The position numbers and the translations under genes were made by a program. Below the pieces are notes generated by a model. That model had not been told where the DNA came from. It saw only the letters and a program-made list of their open reading frames with translations, and ran no database searches. A stretch of 64,000 bases of DNA from Paraburkholderia fynbosensis (GTDB lineage Bacteria > Pseudomonadota > Gammaproteobacteria > Burkholderiales > Burkholderiaceae), in the NCBI RefSeq assembly GCF_902859935.1, contig NZ_CADIKI010000023.1:62001-126000 (forward strand). Direction: 5' to 3'. Shown here piece by piece: positions 1 to 9,469 of this stretch (positions are counted from its first letter, which is position 1; the number at the start of each line of letters is the position of its first letter).

Positions 1-2
1 AG

Positions 3-2474
3 GCGCAGCGGCGCTACTTCGAATCGGTTGCGCCGTACGCGAGGCGCCTGATCGAACAGGTCGGCGTGCCCGAAGTCGACGCGATCGAAGGGCTGCCGCC
101 CGCAGTCGCCTTGCAACAGCAGCGCGGCACGCCGAGCGCGCGCTCATCGGTGGGCAGTGTCACCACGCTGTCGAGCCTCGTACGCATGCTCTATTCGCGT
201 ACGGGCGACTATCCGCCGAAGCAGCCGATGCTGTTCGCCGAGGACTTCTCGCCGAACACGGTGCAAGGCGCCTGTCCGACATGCCATGGGCTTGGGCGCG
301 TGTACGAAGTCACCGAAAAATCGATGGTGCCCGACGACTCACTGACCATCCGCGAGCGCGCGATTGCCGCGTGGCCGCCTGCGTGGCACGGCCAGAATCT
401 GCGCGACATACTGGTGACGCTCGGCTACGACGTCGATACACCATGGCGCGACTTGCCGAAAAAAGATCGCGACTGGATTCTCTTCACCGACGAACAGCCG
501 ACCGTGCCCGTCTACGCCGGCTTGACGCCGAAGGAAACCCGCGCCGCGCTCAGACGCAAGGACGAGCCGAGCTATCAAGGCACGTTCACCGGCGCACGCC
601 GGTACGTGCTGCACACCTTTGCGAACACCCAAAGCGCGCTGATGAAAAAGCGCGTGTCGCAGTACATGGTCGGCAGCGGCTGTCCGAGTTGCCACGGCAA
701 ACGGCTCAAGAAAGAAGCGCTCTCGGTGAAATTCGCCGGGCTCGATATCGGCGAATTGTCGCAGTTGCCGCTCGCGGGGCTGGCCGCGCTTCTGGAACCG
801 ATCGCACGCGGCGAATGGCCGGAGCCCGCCACGGTGACCACGGTTAAAGGCGGCGTGCTCAGCAAAAGCGCGATGCGCGAGGCCGTCGACAAGCGGGTGG
901 CGGCGGGCGGTTCCGCGCACAAAGCTTCACCCGACGTGCGGCGCACGCCGAACCTTTCGGAAGAAAAACGCGTGGCCGCGCAGCGCATTGCCGCCGAATT
1001 GCTGGAACGTCTGAGGACGCTGGTCGACCTCGGTCTCGGCTACCTTGCGCTGGAGCGCAGCACACCCACGCTGTCGTCGGGTGAATTGCAGCGCTTGCGG
1101 CTGGCCACGCAACTGTCGTCGCAACTCTTCGGGGTCGTGTATGTGCTCGACGAGCCATCGGCCGGCCTGCATCCCGCCGACGGCGAAGCGCTCTTCAGCG
1201 CGTTGCAAGGACTCAAAGCCGCAGGCAATTCGCTGTTCGTCGTCGAGCACGATCTGCAGATGATGCGGCGCGCCGACTGGCTGGTCGACGTTGGGCCGGC
1301 GGCGGGCGAGGCGGGCGGTCATGTGGTCTATAGCGGGCCGCCCGAGGGACTCGCGAAGGTCGAAGCATCGCAGACGCGCCGCCATCTTTTCGCGCCGCCC
1401 GCCCCCGTCGAGCGCACACCGCGCGACGCGGCGGGCTGGCTGCAACTCGTCAATATCACGCGCAATAATCTGCGCGGGCTGAATGTCGCGTTCCCGCTCG
1501 GCTGCCTGACGACCGTCACCGGGGTGTCGGGCTCGGGCAAATCTAGCCTCGTGAGCCAGGCGCTGCCCGAACTGGTCGCGAGCCGCTTGGGACGGATCAT
1601 CGAAAGCCCGGACGAAGACGAACAGGACCCGCTGCTCGCCAGCGCGACGCTGCCCACGAGCGGACACATCGCCGACGGCATGGACGCGCTGCGGCGACTC
1701 GTGCGTGTCGACCAGAAGCCGATCGGGCGCACGCCGCGCTCCAATCTCGCCACCTACACGGGCTTGTTCGACCACGTGCGCAGGCTGTTCGCGGACACCC
1801 CCACTGCCCGCAAGCGCCGCTACAGCGCGGGGCGCTTCTCGTTCAACGTCGCGCAGGGCCGTTGCCCGACGTGCGAAGGCGAAGGCTTCGTCAGCGTCGA
1901 GTTGCTGTTTCTGCCGAGCGTGTATGCGCCTTGCTCGACCTGCCATGGCACCCGCTACAACACGTCGACGTTGGAAATCACGTGGCGCGATAAAAATATT
2001 GCGGAGGTGCTGGACCTGACGGTCGATGCCGCGTGCAGATTCTTTGCCGAGCAAGCGAGCGCGATGCGCGCGCTAAAAGTACTGCGCGACATCGGGCTCG
2101 GCTATCTGCGCCTCGGTCAGCCGGCCACAGAGCTATCGGGCGGCGAGGCACAGCGCATCAAGCTCGCGACCGAACTGCAGCGGGCGCAGCGCGGTGACAC
2201 GTTGTACATCCTCGACGAGCCGACTACCGGCCTGCATCCCGCCGACGTCGACCGGCTCATGGTGCAGTTGCAGGGCCTCGTCGACGCGGGCAATACCGTG
2301 GTGGTGGTCGAGCACGATATGCGGGTGGCCGCGCAAAGCGACTGGTTGATCGACGTCGGTCCGGGAGCCGGCGACGCCGGCGGGACGATCGTGGCGAGCG
2401 GCATCCCGGCTGACGTCGCGCGCGCGAAGGAGAGCCGCACGGCTGCGTATCTGCAGCCGCTGGTTGTGGCGTGA
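3..2474 (+). CDS. uvrA: Class II UvrA-like excinuclease ABC subunit A (5' end outside window)
   Basis: The reading frame is already open at the first complete codon in the window (position 3), so the N-terminus and first Walker A lie outside. The visible 823 residues hold a first ABC signature (LSSGELQRLRLATQL) with Walker B (VYVLDEPSAGLHP), a second P-loop (GVSGSGKSS), two cysteine pairs of the C-terminal zinc module (CPTCEGEG and CSTCHGTRYN), a second signature (LSGGEAQRIKLATEL) and a second Walker B (LYILDEPTTGLHP). UvrA proteins are tandem-ABC ATPases that recognise damaged DNA. The overall length appears shorter than canonical UvrA (about 940 residues), as in class II UvrA2 proteins, which often lack the UvrB-binding region and are linked to drug or oxidant tolerance. 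A housekeeping uvrA should exist elsewhere; that part is inference. Confidence 0.93.
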   Translation, partial: AQRRYFESVAPYARRLIEQVGVPEVDAIEGLPPAVALQQQRGTPSARSSVGSVTTLSSLVRMLYSRTGDYPPKQPMLFAEDFSPNTVQGACPTCHGLGRVYEVTEKSMVPDDSLTIRERAIAAWPPAWHGQNLRDILVTLGYDVDTPWRDLPKKDRDWILFTDEQPTVPVYAGLTPKETRAALRRKDEPSYQGTFTGARRYVLHTFANTQSALMKKRVSQYMVGSGCPSCHGKRLKKEALSVKFAGLDIGELSQLPLAGLAALLEPIARGEWPEPATVTTVKGGVLSKSAMREAVDKRVAAGGSAHKASPDVRRTPNLSEEKRVAAQRIAAELLERLRTLVDLGLGYLALERSTPTLSSGELQRLRLATQLSSQLFGVVYVLDEPSAGLHPADGEALFSALQGLKAAGNSLFVVEHDLQMMRRADWLVDVGPAAGEAGGHVVYSGPPEGLAKVEASQTRRHLFAPPAPVERTPRDAAGWLQLVNITRNNLRGLNVAFPLGCLTTVTGVSGSGKSSLVSQALPELVASRLGRIIESPDEDEQDPLLASATLPTSGHIADGMDALRRLVRVDQKPIGRTPRSNLATYTGLFDHVRRLFADTPTARKRRYSAGRFSFNVAQGRCPTCEGEGFVSVELLFLPSVYAPCSTCHGTRYNTSTLEITWRDKNIAEVLDLTVDAACRFFAEQASAMRALKVLRDIGLGYLRLGQPATELSGGEAQRIKLATELQRAQRGDTLYILDEPTTGLHPADVDRLMVQLQGLVDAGNTVVVVEHDMRVAAQSDWLIDVGPGAGDAGGTIVASGIPADVARAKESRTAAYLQPLVVA

Positions 2475-2817
2475 ACCTGGGTGGAGCGCGTTGACGCTGG
2501 CGGGAGTTCCATCAAGGACACCGGCATTTGCTGGAGCCGGAAAGCCCTGAAGATTTGAGAAGGGCGAGGACTTAAGCAGAGGTGCCTTCGATCGATGCGC
2601 GGCATTCATGGCTTGCGCACGATCGAGTGCCTTTTCAGCGACCGCTCTGAAAGACGATGCCTGCAAGAACGAACCGATACGCGGCGAAAATCAGCTTCGA
2701 CGGAATGTCGATTTGCGTGATACCCAGCAAAGCGTAGCCAATTTTGATAGTCGACTGCCGCCGACTGCGTGGAGCACCAGTCGTCCATTCTGGCGAGCTG
2801 AGGCGACGTGTGCTTTG

Positions 2818-2847
2818 TTTACTTTTGCGGAGAAACTGGTCTATAAA
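2818..2847 (+). promoter_or_regulatory. Candidate sigma70 promoter of the LysR gene
   Basis: A -35-like TTTACT (2818-2823) and a -10-like TATAAA (2842-2847) are separated by 18 bp. The predicted transcript would start near 2854, just before the palindrome that abuts the start codon at 2875. This is by eye only. Confidence 0.4.
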
Positions 2848-2856
2848 CGAAACACT

Positions 2857-2873
2857 TTTGATTTCAAATCAAA
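2857..2873. promoter_or_regulatory. 17-bp perfect palindrome against the lysR start codon
   Basis: TTTGATTT-C-AAATCAAA is a perfect 8-1-8 inverted repeat ending one base before the ATG at 2875. It occupies the place where a Shine-Dalgarno sequence would be, and none is visible. It could be an autoregulatory operator or an mRNA hairpin limiting translation. The symmetry is seen; the function is inferred. Confidence 0.5.
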
Positions 2874-2874
2874 G

Positions 2875-3795
2875 ATGAAAGTTACCCTCGACGAATTGCA
2901 GACCTTTGCCACCGTGGTAGACACCGGTTCGATCACCGCCGCGGCCGAGCAGTTGAACCAGACCGTGTCGGGCGCGAGCCGGACGCTGGGAAGGCTCGAA
3001 GAAAAGCTGAAAACCACGCTGTTGCGCCGGACGACGCGGCGCCTGGAGTTGACTGAAGAGGGCAAGGCTTTCCTGCAGAATGCCCGCGAGATCATCGATG
3101 CCGTGGAGAGTGCTGAAGAACAACTCGCGGTTCGCCGGGAGCGGCCTTCCGGGCGGCTGCGCGTCGATGCTGCGACGCCGTTCATGCTCCATGTGATCGT
3201 GCCGCTGGTGGCGGGCTACCGCGCGCTGTATCCGCAGATCGAACTCGAATTGAACAGCAACGAAGGCATCATCGATCTGCTTGAACGCCGTACCGATGTC
3301 GCCATCCGTATCGGCAAGCTGAAGGATTCGACGCTGCACAGCCGCCCAGTCGGCAGCAGCCGGATACGGGTCCTGGCAGCGCCGGACTATCTGAAGAAGC
3401 ACGCACACCCGAAACGTGTCGACGAACTCGCCGGGCATTCGCTGCTAGGGTTTACTCAACCCGAATCGCTTAACGTCTGGCCGATCGTCGGGGCCGACAA
3501 CGAGCTTTACCGGATCGAGCCGGGCATCGCGTCGTCCAGCGGCGAAACGCTGCGGCAGCTGGCGCTGGAGGGCGCGGGCATCGTCTGCCTGTCCGACTTC
3601 ATGACGGGACGGGACCGTCGCGAGGGCAAGCTCGTCCAGCTTTTCGCGCGGCAGACCCAGGAAGTCCGGCAACCCATCCACGCCGTCTACTATCGCAACA
3701 CCGCGATATCGGCGCGGATCGCGTCCTTCGTCGACTATCTGGCCGAAGCCGTGAAGGAAACGGAGTTCGCTCGCACGCCGGTGGCCCGATCGTGA
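2875..3795 (+). CDS. LysR-family transcriptional regulator
   Basis: The protein has 306 residues, the usual LysR length. The N-terminal winged helix covers about residues 1-60 (MKVTLDELQTFATVVDTGS, then TVSGASRTLGRLEEKLKTTL with LLRRTTRRLELTEEG), and the effector-binding domain runs from about residue 90 to 295. It resembles the DsdC/YafC-like branch in which the effector domain opens with SGRLRVDAATPF. The frame is open back to 2608, but the homologous part begins exactly at the ATG at 2875, which is preceded by a palindrome instead of a ribosome-binding site. It stands alone: the upstream gene is uvrA-like, and 550 bp separate it from the TRAP receptor. Its target is unknown; autoregulation through 2857-2873 is plausible. 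Confidence 0.9.
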   Translation: MKVTLDELQTFATVVDTGSITAAAEQLNQTVSGASRTLGRLEEKLKTTLLRRTTRRLELTEEGKAFLQNAREIIDAVESAEEQLAVRRERPSGRLRVDAATPFMLHVIVPLVAGYRALYPQIELELNSNEGIIDLLERRTDVAIRIGKLKDSTLHSRPVGSSRIRVLAAPDYLKKHAHPKRVDELAGHSLLGFTQPESLNVWPIVGADNELYRIEPGIASSSGETLRQLALEGAGIVCLSDFMTGRDRREGKLVQLFARQTQEVRQPIHAVYYRNTAISARIASFVDYLAEAVKETEFARTPVARS

Positions 3796-4349
3796 TAAAG
3801 GTTAGCTTCGCTCTTTGGCAGTGAAGCTTCGGCGCGAACCCGAAGAGCGCCGATGTAATCGAACACGGTATTTGCATAGCCGCTAATGCCTGTTATCGCG
3901 GCTTTGGCCGCGTTGAAATCTATGGTTATCCTCTCCCGCGAATCTTGCCGCTTCTGGTTTGCCGCCTATCCATTACCGCGTAGACGGGGATAAATTGGCT
4001 CGGCGAATTGCTCCATTTACCCGCCCCCGAATTTCGATGCGTTACCGCTTTTCAGTAGAGCGCAGTCATCGTATAACTTGAGCGAGGTGGCTTGGATCTC
4101 AGTCTATGTGGGCCCGGAGGCATCGAGGTGACAAACGATCACCCGTCCACGGCTATTCGCGTCTTTCAACGGGTAAACACGGTCTGTACAAGCGAAACCG
4201 CGCTTTATAGACTTTGTAAGTTGTCGTACAACATGCAGGCCGTTCAAGGATGCGATTGAAAAAATCTCGCGTCTTTTCCGCCGTGCGGCGTCTTAAAACC
4301 ATGTCGTCGAATTCGCAATCCGTTGGCTGATCTATTTTAAGAAAATGTC
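3796..4349. other. Intergenic stretch without a recognisable gene
   Basis: This 554-bp stretch lies between the LysR gene and the TRAP receptor. It is visibly richer in A and T than its flanks, and no reading frame in it shows similarity I recognise. It presumably holds the promoter of the receptor gene, but no convincing -35/-10 pair or operator was identified. Confidence 0.5.
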
Positions 4350-5345
4350 ATGATGAAAATGAAATTTGTCTCTTCCCGTTTCCCGATGATTATCGCGGCC
4401 TCTTTACTGGCATTCAGCACCGGTTCGGCACAAGCACGGGTCTTTCGCGTAGCGGATGTCCATAGCGACACCTATCCGACCAACATGGCCGTGAAGTACA
4501 TGGGCGAGCAGATCAGCAAGGCGACGGGCGGCAAGGATTCCGTGAAGGTCTTCGGCAACAGCGCGCTGGGTTCGGAAAACGACACGATCGATCAGGTGCG
4601 CATCGGCGCGCTCGACATGACCCGCGCCAATGGCGCGGCGTTCAACGAGATCGTCCCCGAGTCGATGATCCCGTCGCTGCCGTTCCTGTTCCGCGACATC
4701 GACCATTTCCGCAAAGTGATGTACGGCCCGGAAGGCCAGAAGATTCTCGACGCCTTCAAGGCGAAAGGCATGATCGCGCTGACGTTCTACGAGAGCGGTG
4801 CACGTTCGATGTACGCCAAGCGCGCCATCCATTCGCCGGCTGACATGAAGGGCCTGAAGGTGCGCGTGCAGCCGTCCGATCTGATGGTCGACGAAATCCG
4901 CGCGATGGGCGGCACGCCCACGCCGATGCCGACCGCCGAGGTGTACACGGGCCTGAAGACGGGTCTGGTGGATGCCGCGGAAAACAACCTGCCGACTTAT
5001 GAAGAGGGCAAGCACTTCGAAGTCGCACAGGTCTATTCCGAAACCCAGCACTCGATGACGCCGGAAGTGCTGGTGTTCTCGAAGAAGATCTGGGATACGT
5101 TGTCGCCGCAGGAACAGGACATCATCAAGAAGGCCGCGGCTGACTCGGTGCCTTACTACCAGAAGCTGTGGACCGCGCGCGAGGCCGACGCGGGCAAGCT
5201 GGTGACCAAGGGCGGGGCGACGATCGTCACCGCATCGCAGATCGACCGGCCGGCTTTCGTGAAGGCGATGCAGCCGGTATGGGCGAAATACGAAAAGACC
5301 CCGCAAATGAAGCAACTCGCCGACGAAATCCAGGCAGTCAAGTAA
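4350..5345 (+). CDS. dctP: Orphan TRAP transporter solute-binding protein (DctP family)
   Basis: The 331-residue precursor has a basic N-terminus, a hydrophobic core (IIAASLLAF) and a likely signal peptidase cleavage after SAQA (about residue 29). The mature part is a DctP-type periplasmic receptor: the LGSENDTIDQVRIGALDM region, the FYESGARSMY segment, the ligand-binding arginine in LKVRVQPS, and TPTPMPTAEVYTGLKTGLVDAAENN are all recognisable. Such receptors bind organic acids such as C4-dicarboxylates or sugar acids and deliver them to a DctQ/DctM membrane pair. No dctQ or dctM follows; a strong terminator sits 24 bp downstream, so it is an orphan receptor. The start could also be the methionine codon at 4353 or 4359, as no clear ribosome-binding site discriminates. 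The ligand cannot be read from the sequence. Confidence 0.92.
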   Translation: MMKMKFVSSRFPMIIAASLLAFSTGSAQARVFRVADVHSDTYPTNMAVKYMGEQISKATGGKDSVKVFGNSALGSENDTIDQVRIGALDMTRANGAAFNEIVPESMIPSLPFLFRDIDHFRKVMYGPEGQKILDAFKAKGMIALTFYESGARSMYAKRAIHSPADMKGLKVRVQPSDLMVDEIRAMGGTPTPMPTAEVYTGLKTGLVDAAENNLPTYEEGKHFEVAQVYSETQHSMTPEVLVFSKKIWDTLSPQEQDIIKKAAADSVPYYQKLWTAREADAGKLVTKGGATIVTASQIDRPAFVKAMQPVWAKYEKTPQMKQLADEIQAVK

Positions 5346-5368
5346 GTTCAAAGGCGGCGTAGCGCACG

Positions 5369-5430
5369 CGGCGCGGCGGCGCAAGTCTTGCAGGAAGGTC
5401 TGCGGGCTTGCGCCGCCGCGCCGTTTTTTT
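5369..5430 (+). terminator. Rho-independent terminator after the TRAP receptor
   Basis: A perfect 17-bp inverted repeat (arms 5369-5385 and 5407-5423, CGGCGCGGCGGCGCAAG and its complement) is followed directly by seven T residues (5424-5430). It isolates the receptor gene from anything downstream. Confidence 0.92.
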
Positions 5431-5436
5431 GGTCCG

Positions 5437-5862
5437 CACCTCTTGCTCGATCACAATCCAATCGAATCGAAATAAGAGAAGTGTCGACCCGGGTCCGGGC
5501 GTCTTGCTCTGCCATGGTGTCTCCTGATTTGAATATGTACTCTGAACCGGTAGCCGCGATAAACGGCACCGGCCTCTGAGCCGGTTATTCACATTCTGGT
5601 CACCCAGCGGCGAAGCATCTATGCCTTGCCAAATAGATCGATTGGATTTTTGGAAGAATGCCGGGCATGCGCTGGTTGATGACCGTGTCCGAGCGCGATA
5701 TCAACCACCTCGCGCCATCCAGCATCCCATTCCCCCACCAGGGAAATCCCGTGTCTGAACGCAACCACAGGCACAATAGCGGGCAATAACACCGCGCGCA
5801 CGTCGGTTCGGGTTTCGAACCAGCCCATGCCGCGCCATCGGCATTGCCCCCTTGATGCAGTC
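5437..5862. other. Intergenic stretch, no gene recognised
   Basis: About 425 bp lie between the terminator and the MFS gene. Short open frames exist on both strands, but none resembles a known protein or has convincing start signals. The MFS promoter should lie here. Confidence 0.4.
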
Positions 5863-7125
5863 ATGACCCACGATAACGCCAACCACGCCGGCACTTCCGT
5901 CCCGGCACCGAATTCGCCGCGCTTCCTGCTGATTCTGATCTGCCTGTTCGCTTCCGCCGGACAACTCGCGATCGATATCTACGTGCCTGCGCTGCCCGCC
6001 ATGGCGCGTTTCTTCGCCACGTCGCCGCAGGCCATCCAGACGAGCGTGACCGGCTATATGGTCGCCTACGCGCTCGGCCAGCTGATCTTCGGACCAGTCG
6101 CCGATGCATATGGCCGCAAGCCTGTGCTGGCGTTCGGACTCGTCATCTACACGATCGGCTGCCTGCTGTCGCTGGCAGCGCCGAACCTGGAGACGTTCAT
6201 CCTTGCACGCTGCCTGCAGGGCTTCGGCATCGCCACCACCAACCTGCTTGCGAAGGCGATCATCACCGATTCGTTCAAGGGACAGGCGCTGATGCACGCG
6301 TTCACCTACATGTCGATTGCGTGGGGGCTCGCGCCGATCGTTGCGCCGGTGATCGGCGCCCATCTGCAGACGTGGTTCGGCTGGCGGGCCTGTCTTGTCT
6401 TCCTGCTGGTCTATTCGCTCGTGATGTGGGCGCTGTTGTGGCGCTATCGGGAAACATTGCCGCGGCCCGTGCACCTCGAACCGCGCACGCTGGTCACGAA
6501 TGCGCGCAAGGTGCTCGCGAGTCCGGTGTTCCAGAGCTGCTTTCTTGCGCAGGGTCTGTGCTACAGCATCCTGCTCGTGTTCAACATCATCGGACCGTTC
6601 ATGGTGCAGAACACGCTGCATAAGCCACCGACTTTCTTCGGCTATCTCGCGCTCGGCATCGGCATGATGTATTTTCTCGGCGGCCTCTCGAACCGCTTGC
6701 ATGGTCCGCGTCTGCCGAGCGCGGAAGAGCGGCTGCGCATCGGTGCGCGCCTGATGGCGGCCGCTGCGGTAGCGATGCTCGTGCTTGCGCTGACGATCGG
6801 CCTGCGCGTGTGGACGCTCGCTACGCCGGTGCTCGTGATGGGCTTGTGCGCCGGCGCGATGTATCCGACGCTGATGGCCAAGGGCAATTCGCTGTTTCCG
6901 CACATCGCGGGGCTGACGAGCGCAATTCTCGGGTGCGCGCTGCTGCTCGTCTCGTCGGCGATGATGGGGCTGGCCGGCTTCGTGTCGGTGCAAATCCTGA
7001 CGCCGCTCGCGGTGTTTTTCGTGATCCTCGCGGGCATCGTGGTCGTGATGGTGACCAAGCTGCTGCGCCATCTGGCGCTGGCGCAGCCTGTCGCGGTGGC
7101 GCCCGCGGCGGGTGAGGTGGTGTAA
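5863..7125 (+). CDS. Bcr/CflA-family drug resistance MFS transporter
   Basis: The protein has 420 residues with about twelve hydrophobic segments. Family marks are the first-helix motif AIDIYVPALPAMA, the MFS motif A between helices 2 and 3 (GPVADAYGRKPVLAFG), and the helix 4 segment FILARCLQGFGIA. Bcr/CflA proteins are inner-membrane proton antiporters of drug/H+ type 1 (DHA1), exporting compounds such as bicyclomycin, sulfonamides or chloramphenicol. The chosen start (ATG 5863, MTHDNANHAG) lies just before the first membrane helix; the frame is open upstream to 5827 without a better start, and no strong ribosome-binding site is visible. The gene is monocistronic; the next gene is 760 bp away. 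Substrate assignment is not possible from sequence. Confidence 0.88.
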   Translation: MTHDNANHAGTSVPAPNSPRFLLILICLFASAGQLAIDIYVPALPAMARFFATSPQAIQTSVTGYMVAYALGQLIFGPVADAYGRKPVLAFGLVIYTIGCLLSLAAPNLETFILARCLQGFGIATTNLLAKAIITDSFKGQALMHAFTYMSIAWGLAPIVAPVIGAHLQTWFGWRACLVFLLVYSLVMWALLWRYRETLPRPVHLEPRTLVTNARKVLASPVFQSCFLAQGLCYSILLVFNIIGPFMVQNTLHKPPTFFGYLALGIGMMYFLGGLSNRLHGPRLPSAEERLRIGARLMAAAAVAMLVLALTIGLRVWTLATPVLVMGLCAGAMYPTLMAKGNSLFPHIAGLTSAILGCALLLVSSAMMGLAGFVSVQILTPLAVFFVILAGIVVVMVTKLLRHLALAQPVAVAPAAGEVV

Positions 7126-7886
7126 GAAACATGGAGTCGGAGAGTTTGCGGCTTCGAACTTCGGGTCGTTGACACGCCGATCGGCGCGCTGACTTCGCCG
7201 TGCTCGCGGACGCGGCGAAGCACCTGACTTATCTCATCACCGCTCGATCACGACTTCGAGGTACTCGCTCGGCAGGACGAGCGTCGAGTCACCCGACCGG
7301 TTGCGGCTGCGGATCAATGTCATCAGGTTGATCTGCGAAATACGCGGGCAATCAGCCGCCGCAGTCTCCTTGCGATGCCGGCACGTTCGGCGGTTCGTTG
7401 TGGAATTTCGTGAGTGCTAGTATTGGGAGGCAAAGCGTATTAATGAATGACCAGGCGTCCGGATGTTTTTGCGCAGGACGCCGAAATTGATCGGCGCTGC
7501 AGGGATGCCTTTTCGGGTGTGCTTCGCCGCGTGACTCTGCGGACGGCGGTTATCTAAACGCCGAATTCACTGTCCGTGTGGGGCGCCGGCCAGGTGACCC
7601 GTGAGCGGTGATTTGCCTTCTGCCGCATGTGGCTTCCTTGACGCATGCGGTCGACCACCCGGTCTGTCGGTTGCTGCGGCACACAAAGCGCTTTAATTTT
7701 TGACCCCGACTCGCGCAGGCACTACGCTTGCTGCACCACCCCTTGCGCTCGCGGGACGCGACTCCGCTGCGCAGCCCCTGAACGTCCCACAATCCGCAAT
7801 CGATCTACAACGGCCCCCGATTTCCGCGCTCGTTCACCGCGAGAGACGCCGATTCCGGCCCGCTCTTCCCACGAGGAGAAAGCACG
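7126..7886. other. 761-bp intergenic stretch upstream of the molybdoenzyme operon
   Basis: No gene is recognised. On the minus strand, about 7230-7360 reads as an open stretch ending in SEYLEVVIER followed by a stop, which could be the tail of a lost gene, but no start or family could be assigned. The 3' part carries a candidate promoter for the molybdenum enzyme operon (7700-7728). Confidence 0.35.
7700..7728 (+). promoter_or_regulatory. Candidate promoter of the paoABC-like operon
   Basis: TTGACC (7700-7705) lies 17 bp from TACGCT (7723-7728), which matches the -10 consensus at only three of six positions. It is about 160 bp upstream of the first gene. Visual match only. Confidence 0.25.
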
Positions 7887-8429
<543 letters not shown>

Positions 8430-8440
8430 GGAGCGCCATC

Positions 8441-9445
8441 ATGGACATGTTCCAGTTATCGCGCGCCAACGGCGTATCCGACGCGATTGCCGCAGCCGCG
8501 GCCTCGGCGACGGCCCAGCAAGGCGCACAAGTCCGCTTTCTCGCCGGCGGCACGACATTGCTCGATCTCATGAAGCTGAACGTCGAGCGGCCCACGCGTG
8601 TCATCGACATCAGCCGTCTGCCGCTAGATCGCATCGAAGCGTTGCCCGACGGCGGCGTGAAGATCGGGTCGATGGCGCGCAACGCGGACCTGGCGTTGCA
8701 TCCGCTGATTCGCGAGTCTTACGCCGTGCTGTCGCAGGCGTTGCTGGCGGGCGCGTCAGCCCAATTGCGAAACATGGCGACGACCGGCGGCAACCTGTTG
8801 CAACGCACGCGCTGTGTCTACTTCCGCGACACCGCAATGCCGTGCAACAAGCGCGATCCGGGCTCGGGATGTCCCGCGATCCAGGGATTCAATCGCACGC
8901 TCGCGATTCTCGGCACCAGCGACGCGTGCATCGCCACGAACCCGTCGGACATGAATGTCGCGCTGACCGCGCTCGACGCGACCATTCATATCGAAGGGAC
9001 CGACGGTGCGCGCAGTATCGCGATCGACGACTTCTTCCTGTTGCCCGGCGCAACGCCGCAGCGGGAGAACGTGCTCGAACCGGGCGACCTCATCACGCAC
9101 GTGACACTGCCGCCTCTGCCAGAGGGTGCGCGTTCGGCTTACTTGAAGCTGCGCGATCGTGCGTCGTACGAGTTTGCGTTGGCGTCGGCTGCGGTCGTGG
9201 CGACGCTCGACGGCGGACGCATCGCGCATGCGCGCGTCGCGCTCGGCGGCGTCGGCACGAGACCGTGGCATGCGATCGAAGCTGAGGCGGTATTGCAAGG
9301 CGCGACGCCCGACGCTGCAACCTTCCGCAAGGCCGCGGACGCCGCGCTCGCAAACGCGAAGCCGCAAAGCCAGAACGGCTTCAAGGTCGAACTGGCGCGG
9401 CGCTGCATCGTCCACGCGCTGACCCAGGCCACGGCCACGTCCTGA
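8441..9445 (+). CDS. paoB: FAD-binding subunit with PaoB-type extra Fe-S insertion
   Basis: The 334-residue protein belongs to the FAD-binding medium subunits of molybdenum hydroxylases. The flavin site is marked by FLAGGTTLLDLMK and ATTGGNLLQRTRC. It carries the four-cysteine insertion typical of PaoB/YagS: RTRCVYFRD, then MPCNKRDPGSGCPA, which in E. coli PaoB binds a [4Fe-4S] cluster. Counting the TRC cysteine, three cysteines are seen close together, with another in TSDACIATNPSDM. The CO-dehydrogenase flavoprotein C-terminal domain starts near residue 225 (ARSAYLKLRDRASYEFALAS). The start at 8441 follows GAGGAGCG and is 11 bp from the upstream stop. Electrons leave from this subunit to an unknown acceptor, in E. 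coli ferredoxin or oxygen. Confidence 0.9.
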   Translation: MDMFQLSRANGVSDAIAAAAASATAQQGAQVRFLAGGTTLLDLMKLNVERPTRVIDISRLPLDRIEALPDGGVKIGSMARNADLALHPLIRESYAVLSQALLAGASAQLRNMATTGGNLLQRTRCVYFRDTAMPCNKRDPGSGCPAIQGFNRTLAILGTSDACIATNPSDMNVALTALDATIHIEGTDGARSIAIDDFFLLPGATPQRENVLEPGDLITHVTLPPLPEGARSAYLKLRDRASYEFALASAAVVATLDGGRIAHARVALGGVGTRPWHAIEAEAVLQGATPDAATFRKAADAALANAKPQSQNGFKVELARRCIVHALTQATATS

Positions 9446-9469
9446 ACCGCCGATCAAGAGGAACGCACC

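Noticed and set aside
927..2054. Long minus-strand open frame opposite the UvrA gene
   Set aside because: It is arginine- and histidine-rich, resembles nothing, and lies fully antisense to a strong UvrA match; typical of high-GC antisense frames. The same applies to the long frames at 5701-7071, 14041-15534 (minus), 27830-29251, 36507-37928 (plus) and 58232-59641 (minus).
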